This document shows, piece by piece, positions 5,888 to 9,638 of a stretch of 9,638 nt of DNA. Position 1 is the stretch's first letter. Each line of letters begins with the position of its first letter. Below the pieces are notes generated by a model, which worked only from the letters and a program-made list of their open reading frames with translations, was not told the origin of the DNA and searched no databases. Made by a program: the position numbers and the translations under genes. Source of the stretch: an uncultured Pseudomonadota bacterium (lineage in GTDB: Bacteria; Lernaellota; Lernaellaia; Lernaellales; Lernaellaceae); the NCBI GenBank assembly GCA_937967875.1, contig CALBTQ010000841.1, positions 1 through 9,638 on the forward strand, written 5' to 3'.

Positions 5888-5890
5888 CGG

Positions 5891-7963
5891 TTACACTCCT
5901 AAGGCGCCAAGAGAGTAAATTTTCGCTCTCGGATCGATTTCGTTATGGCTGAGCACCGCGATGCCCGGCACGAATTTATCGAGGAACCGCTTCAAGTGCC
6001 CGCGCACGATCGGCGAGGTCAGCAGCACCGGCCGCGCTCCCGCCTCGCTGAACCGCGAGACGATCTTCTCGGCCGATGAGACGATCTTTTGCGCCAGTTC
6101 CGGATCGATCGCCAGATACGATCCCTGCTCGGTGTGCTGCACCGAATCGGCCAGTTTCTGCTCGACCCGCCCGTCGAGGGTCATCAGCGGAATCGAGTTG
6201 TCATCGCCCATGAAATGCGAGGTGATGTTGCGGGCTAGCGCCTGGCGCACGTACTCGGTCAGCACGTCCGGATCGCGCGTCATGGTCGCGTAATCGGCCA
6301 GGGTTTCCACCACGGTCAGCAGGTCGCGGATGCCCACCTCCTCGCGCAGCAAATTGCGCAGCACTTTTTGCACCACCCCCAAACTAAGCAAATTGGGGAC
6401 CAACTCGTCCACAACCTTCGGATATTCTTTCTTGAGGTTGTCCAGCAGGTGACTGACCTCCTGCCTCCCGAGCAACTCGAAGGAATGAAGTCTAAAGATT
6501 TCGGATAGATGCGTCGTGATGACCGTCGACAGATCGACGACCGTGTAACCGGCGAACTGCGCCTGCTCGCGCTCGCGCCGCCGGATCCAGACCGCCGGCA
6601 GGCCGAAGGCGGGCTCGACCGTCGGAATTCCGTCGATTTGCTTGTCAACAGTACCGGGGTCCATGGCAAGCAAGCGGTCGGGCATCAGGTCGCCCGCACC
6701 CACCTCGATGCCCTTGATCATGATCTTGTACTGGCCCGGTTTGAGCTGCAGGTTGTCGCGGATGTGGATCGGCGGAATGATCACGCCCATGCGTTGCGCG
6801 TACTGTTTGCGCAGGGCGCGGATCTTGTCGAGCAACTCGCCGCCCTGTTCCGCGTCGACCAGGTTGATCAGGCCGTAACCGACCTCCAGTTCGATCAGGT
6901 CGATGGTCAGGAAGTCTTCGATCAATTCCGGCGCCGGCGGTTCTTCCTCGATCACCGGCAGTTCCTCGGCGGCCTTCTGCTGCGCGGTGCGGGTCTGTAT
7001 GCCGACGAAGGCGATCACGATGGCCAGCAGAATGAACGGAGCGAACGGCAGGCCGGGGATGAACGCAAAGAAAGCCAGCAAGCCGGCGGTGATGAACAGG
7101 ACCTTGGTTTTGCCCAGCAACTGCCAGCCGATTTCACCGGCCAGGTCGGCGCGGCTGCTGGCGCGCGTGACGATGATACCGGCGGAGGTCGAGATGATCA
7201 GCGCGGGGATCTGGCTGACCAGACCGTCGCCGACCGACAGCAGCGTGTAGGTGCTGGCCGCGTTCGCCGCATCCATGCCCTTTTGCGCGATGCCGATGGT
7301 CAGACCGCCGATGATGTTGACCAGCGTGATGATGATGCCGGCGATCGCGTCGCCGCGGACGAACTTGGCGGCGCCGTCCATCGCGCCGTAGAAGTCGGCC
7401 TGCTGTTCGATCGACGCCCGGCGTTCGCGCGCGCCTTCCTCGTCGATCAGGCCGGAGTTGAGATCCGCGTCGATGGCCATCTGCTTGCCGGGCATGGCGT
7501 CCAAGGTGAAACGCGCGGTGACTTCGGCGATGCGCGTGGCGCCCTTGGTGATGACCAGGAAGTTGATGATCACCAGTACGATGAAGATGATCAGACCGAC
7601 CACGTAGCTGCCGCCGACCACGAACTGCCCGAACGCCTGAATCACCCGCCCCGCCGCGTCGGTGCCCTCGTTGCCGTGCAACAGAATCAACCGCGTGGTC
7701 GCCACGTTCAGCGACAGGCGGAACAGCGTGGCGATCAGCAACACCGACGGGAACGACGAGAAGTCCAGCGGCCGGTCGATGTACAGACCGACCATCAGAA
7801 TCAACAAGCCCAGGAAGATGGAGATGGTCAGCAGAATGTCCATCAGGAACGTCGGGATGGGCACGATCATCACGATCAGCACCGCCACCAACCCGATGGC
7901 CAGCACCATGTCGGTGTTCTTCAAAAAGCCCGGCAGCACACGATTGGACGACATTTCCGCCAT
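5891..7963 (-). CDS. flhA: FlhA, flagellar type III export gate protein
   Basis: This 690-residue protein is the large inner-membrane component of the flagellar export gate. It forms a cytoplasmic ring that docks chaperone-substrate complexes and couples export to the proton-motive force. The N-terminal membrane half (about residues 17-325) contains several hydrophobic helices. It also carries the FHIPEP family signature at about 144-173 (RIAEVTARFTLDAMPGKQMAID) and FVRGDAIAGI (201-210), which holds an essential Asp in studied homologues. A Pro/Glu-rich linker (about 328-348) leads to the C-terminal cytoplasmic domain (about 350-690), with ELLGRQEVSHLLDNL and VVQKVLRNLLREEVGIRDL as typical blocks. 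The length matches the family. The start at 7963 has GGAG eight bases upstream; a second ATG three codons in is possible. One base separates it from the flhB stop. Confidence 0.96.
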   Translation of the reverse strand: MAEMSSNRVLPGFLKNTDMVLAIGLVAVLIVMIVPIPTFLMDILLTISIFLGLLILMVGLYIDRPLDFSSFPSVLLIATLFRLSLNVATTRLILLHGNEGTDAAGRVIQAFGQFVVGGSYVVGLIIFIVLVIINFLVITKGATRIAEVTARFTLDAMPGKQMAIDADLNSGLIDEEGARERRASIEQQADFYGAMDGAAKFVRGDAIAGIIITLVNIIGGLTIGIAQKGMDAANAASTYTLLSVGDGLVSQIPALIISTSAGIIVTRASSRADLAGEIGWQLLGKTKVLFITAGLLAFFAFIPGLPFAPFILLAIVIAFVGIQTRTAQQKAAEELPVIEEEPPAPELIEDFLTIDLIELEVGYGLINLVDAEQGGELLDKIRALRKQYAQRMGVIIPPIHIRDNLQLKPGQYKIMIKGIEVGAGDLMPDRLLAMDPGTVDKQIDGIPTVEPAFGLPAVWIRRREREQAQFAGYTVVDLSTVITTHLSEIFRLHSFELLGRQEVSHLLDNLKKEYPKVVDELVPNLLSLGVVQKVLRNLLREEVGIRDLLTVVETLADYATMTRDPDVLTEYVRQALARNITSHFMGDDNSIPLMTLDGRVEQKLADSVQHTEQGSYLAIDPELAQKIVSSAEKIVSRFSEAGARPVLLTSPIVRGHLKRFLDKFVPGIAVLSHNEIDPRAKIYSLGALGV
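5896..5900 (-). promoter_or_regulatory. Ribosome-binding site of flhF within the end of flhA
   Basis: AGGAG on the minus strand lies eight bases before the flhF ATG (5887) and is inside the last codons of flhA. It fixes the flhF start and indicates coupled translation of flhA and flhF. Confidence 0.7.
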
Positions 7964-7964
7964 C

Positions 7965-9035
7965 TCATCCGCTCCGTTTCTCTCTCAGGTTATAGACGTA
8001 GGCCAGAATCTCGGCCACCGCTTGGTACAGCGCGCGCGGGATTTCCTGCTCGAGTTTGACCAGGCGGTACAACTCGCGCGCCAGGGCGGGACGCTCGAGA
8101 ATCGGCACGCCGTTGAGCGAGGCGATTTCGCGAATCTTCGCGGCGATCACCCCGCGCCCTTTGGCCACCACGCGCGGAGCCGCATACGCCGCGCGATCGT
8201 AGCGCAACGCCACCGCCACGTGCGTGGGGTTGGTGATCACCACGTCGGCCTTGGGCACTTCGGCCATCATGCGGCGCATGGCGATTTCGCGCTGGATCGA
8301 CCGGATGCGCGCCTTGATCTTCGGGTCGCCTTCCATCTGCTTGTATTCGTCCTTGACCTCATCTTTGGTCATGCGGTTGCGCCGCTCCCACTGCCAGCGC
8401 TGGAAGGCGTAATCGAGAATGCCCAGCACAACCAGCAAAATGGTCGTGCGCAGCATGATCTGGTACATCAGGTACATCAGGTAGGCGAAGATATCCCGCG
8501 CGTCGAGGCGGCTCATGCCCAGCAATTCCTCGAAGCGATCGTCCATCACCGTCCAGACCACGACGCTGAGGATGAGCACCTTGAACAGGTTTTTGATCGC
8601 CTCGCCCAGGCTCTTGATCGAAATCATGTTCTTCGCGCCGCTGATCGGATTGAGGCGGCCCAGTTGCGGGGTCATCGCCTCGCGCGCGTACAGAATGCCC
8701 ACCTGCACCACATTGGAAGTGACGCCCATCACCAGCACCGCGATCATCAGCGGCATCATGAACAGGAACATACGGAAGACGATCTCGATCACCACCGGGC
8801 GTAGGGTTTCGGTATTGATCTCGAACTGGCCGATCAGCGTGAACGGATACTGAAACAGGCTCAGCAACCGTTGCCAGTGCCAGTCGGCGCCCATGGTGAA
8901 GACCATCATGGCCACTGCCAACACGACGGCGCTGGGGATCTCGCGGCTTTGCGCCACGTTCCCCTGTTCGCGAACCTTCTCCCGCTTCCGTGGAGTTGCG
9001 GGTTCGGTTTTTTCCTGGTCGGAGCCTTCCGCCAC
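7965..9035 (-). CDS. flhB: FlhB, flagellar export-switch protein
   Basis: This 356-residue inner-membrane export protein changes substrate specificity from rod/hook to filament after self-cleavage. The N-terminus has the conserved basic leader EKTEPATPRKREKVREQGNV (8-27). Four hydrophobic segments follow at about 35-55, 82-110, 150-165 and 185-210. A basic linker precedes the cytoplasmic domain. The autocleavage motif NPTH is at 269-272 (VVITNPTHVAVALRYD), the same residue number as in Salmonella FlhB. The C-terminal domain continues to residue 356 and resembles FlhX at 549-833. The start is GTG, supported by GAGGGAG six bases upstream and by alignment of MAEGSDQEKTEPATPRK with family N-termini. 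fliR normally precedes flhB; here the upstream sequence changes character within about 15 bases. Confidence 0.96.
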   Translation of the reverse strand: MAEGSDQEKTEPATPRKREKVREQGNVAQSREIPSAVVLAVAMMVFTMGADWHWQRLLSLFQYPFTLIGQFEINTETLRPVVIEIVFRMFLFMMPLMIAVLVMGVTSNVVQVGILYAREAMTPQLGRLNPISGAKNMISIKSLGEAIKNLFKVLILSVVVWTVMDDRFEELLGMSRLDARDIFAYLMYLMYQIMLRTTILLVVLGILDYAFQRWQWERRNRMTKDEVKDEYKQMEGDPKIKARIRSIQREIAMRRMMAEVPKADVVITNPTHVAVALRYDRAAYAAPRVVAKGRGVIAAKIREIASLNGVPILERPALARELYRLVKLEQEIPRALYQAVAEILAYVYNLREKRSG

Positions 9036-9041
9036 AAGTTA

Positions 9042-9048
9042 CTCCCTC
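9042..9048 (-). promoter_or_regulatory. Ribosome-binding site of flhB
   Basis: GAGGGAG on the minus strand is six bases before the flhB GTG and decides that start. It also shows that authentic flhB leader sequence extends at least to 9048, which bounds the suspected chimeric join from the left. Confidence 0.65.
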
Positions 9049-9054
9049 ATTAGG
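9048..9054. other. Suspected chimeric assembly junction
   Basis: Left of this point is an intact flhB leader. Right of it, a plus-strand reading frame runs from 9054 in what looks like the middle of a protein (GPTALINAIIWRKHWIVL), directly after a TAG at 9051-9053. There is no room for two divergent promoters and no fliR, which usually sits here. The other contig end already carries adapter. A natural rearrangement is the alternative. Confidence 0.45.
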
Positions 9055-9065
9055 GTCCCACGGCC

Positions 9066-9632
9066 TTGATAAACGCCATCATCTGGCGCAAGCATTGGAT
9101 CGTCCTGTTGCAGGGCGTCTTGCCGCCGCTGGTGTTGCTCTCCATGGCCCTGGCGGCGACGATCCTGTTGCTGCTGCAACCTTTGCCGGGCCTTTCTTGG
9201 CTGGTTGTGTTGCTGTTGGCGTTGCCCGTGTTGGGCGGGCTTTTCTTCTGGCTGATGTGGCAGTACGAGGACTGGCGGAACGATCTCTATGTGGTCACGC
9301 CCACGGATATCATTGATATCGAGCGGACGCCGTTCCTGGCCCGCGAGACGCGCCGCCAGGCCAACCTGGAGAATATCCAAGACGTCCACTTTGTGGTCCC
9401 CAACTTTTGGGCCTCGCTCATCAAACGGGGCAATGTGGTGATCGAGACGGCAGGGCAAGGCCAGTTTACCTTTGATTCGATCTATGACCCTTCGGTGGTC
9501 CAGCGCGAGATCTTTAACCGGCTGGAGGTGCTGCGGCAGCGCAAGCAGGAGGCCGAGCGTCGCCAGCGCGAAGGCGAGATGGCCGAGTGGTTCGCCATCT
9601 ATCATCAAAAGATGCAGGGCAAGAAGCCCTGA
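9066..9632 (+). CDS. PH-like (DUF304/bPH2-type) membrane protein, probably 5'-truncated
   Basis: The predicted 188-residue product has two membrane helices near the N-terminus (about residues 10-37 and 43-65). A PH-like domain of the DUF304/bPH2 type follows: WQYEDWRNDLYVVTPTDIID, then FLARETRRQANLENIQDV, NVVIETAG and FTFDSIYDP, ending near 155. A charged helical tail follows (LEVLRQRKQEAERRQ). The WRNDxYVVT and ENIQDV blocks are typical of such proteins. From memory, closest relatives with WRKHW and an EWFAxYH-like end occur in Chloroflexota, often with an extra N-terminal domain; I could not check this. The only start is TTG at 9066, with no ribosome site, and the frame is open back to 9054, so the true N-terminus is probably missing. 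The function is unknown. It does not belong to the flagellar operon, and its leucine codons (many TTG) look different from those of the neighbours. Confidence 0.7.
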   Translation: MINAIIWRKHWIVLLQGVLPPLVLLSMALAATILLLLQPLPGLSWLVVLLLALPVLGGLFFWLMWQYEDWRNDLYVVTPTDIIDIERTPFLARETRRQANLENIQDVHFVVPNFWASLIKRGNVVIETAGQGQFTFDSIYDPSVVQREIFNRLEVLRQRKQEAERRQREGEMAEWFAIYHQKMQGKKP

Positions 9633-9638
9633 TGCGGC

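Noticed and set aside
4772..5902. Plus-strand 376-residue open frame opposite flhF
   Set aside because: It is low-complexity His/Arg/Val-rich antisense of flhF, with no recognisable domain or ribosome site.
6509..8059. Plus-strand 516-residue open frame opposite flhA
   Set aside because: It is very rich in Asp, Gln, Arg and His, the usual look of an antisense frame in GC-rich DNA, and it lies over an unambiguous flhA.
8460..8485. Direct repeat of TACATCAGGTA in flhB
   Set aside because: It encodes the repeated membrane-helix residues MYLMY and is explained by protein sequence.
9306..9320. GATATC-ATT-GATATC repeat in the PH-like gene
   Set aside because: It encodes DIIDI and is explained by repeated Asp-Ile codons; no regulatory context is visible.
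9039..9608. Minus-strand 189-residue open frame ending just before flhB, positioned like fliR
   Set aside because: The composition is His/Gln/Arg-rich with no membrane helices, unlike FliR. It is the antisense shadow of the PH-like gene. Only its last few codons (MRE then stop) might be a remnant of a real fliR end.
1..9638. CRISPR arrays, tRNA or rRNA genes, transposons or phage genes
   Set aside because: No regularly spaced repeats, RNA-gene sequences or transposase/integrase-like proteins were seen; the coding content is fully explained by flagellar genes plus the two flanking genes.

Overview
The window is one end of a metagenomic-style, GC-rich contig. It carries a compact flagellar/chemotaxis operon on the minus strand. 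The organism looks like a Gram-negative, polarly flagellated bacterium. In transcription order the genes are flhB, flhA, flhF, flhG, a small two-helix membrane protein, fliA, cheY, a small charged coiled-coil protein, a fliK-like gene and flhX. The core flhA-flhF-flhG-fliA-cheY order is the one known from Pseudomonas and Vibrio and from several deltaproteobacterial-type lineages. The FliK-FlhX pair resembles the Firmicutes YlqG-YlqH arrangement. I cannot assign a phylum from sequence alone.

Layout. Bases 1-50 are not genomic: they match the Illumina P5/TruSeq universal adapter with one mismatch. From 51 to 552 a 5'-truncated YcgR-like PilZ protein (c-di-GMP flagellar brake type) runs on the plus strand. 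It converges on flhX, and their stop codons share the four bases TTAA. From 549 to 9035 all genes are on the minus strand and tightly packed, with overlaps or gaps of a few bases. The one real intergenic gap (2700-2764) lies between fliA and cheY and holds a possible promoter and small repeats. The second largest apparent gap, 3548-3742, is filled by a 62-codon membrane-protein gene with no usual start codon. From about 9050 to the end, a plus-strand gene encodes a two-helix, PH-like (DUF304/bPH2-type) membrane protein. It seems unrelated to flagella and lacks its beginning. It sits where fliR would be expected, with no promoter space before flhB, so I suspect a chimeric assembly join near 9048-9054.

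How the genes work together. FlhB and FlhA are core parts of the flagellar type III export gate. FlhF (SRP-type GTPase) and FlhG (MinD-type ATPase with a DQAxxLR motif) set flagellar position and number. FliA is the late flagellar sigma factor, and CheY links chemosensing to the motor. The FliK-like protein measures hook length and acts on the FlhB C-terminal domain. FlhX is a free-standing copy of that domain. The convergent PilZ protein probably slows the motor in response to c-di-GMP.

The most notable points are the CTG-started small membrane gene, a 22-bp perfect palindrome inside flhG, the FlhX/FlhB paralogy, a CheY without the usual switch tyrosine, and the two assembly artefacts (adapter and probable chimera). 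I found no evidence of a wholly new system.
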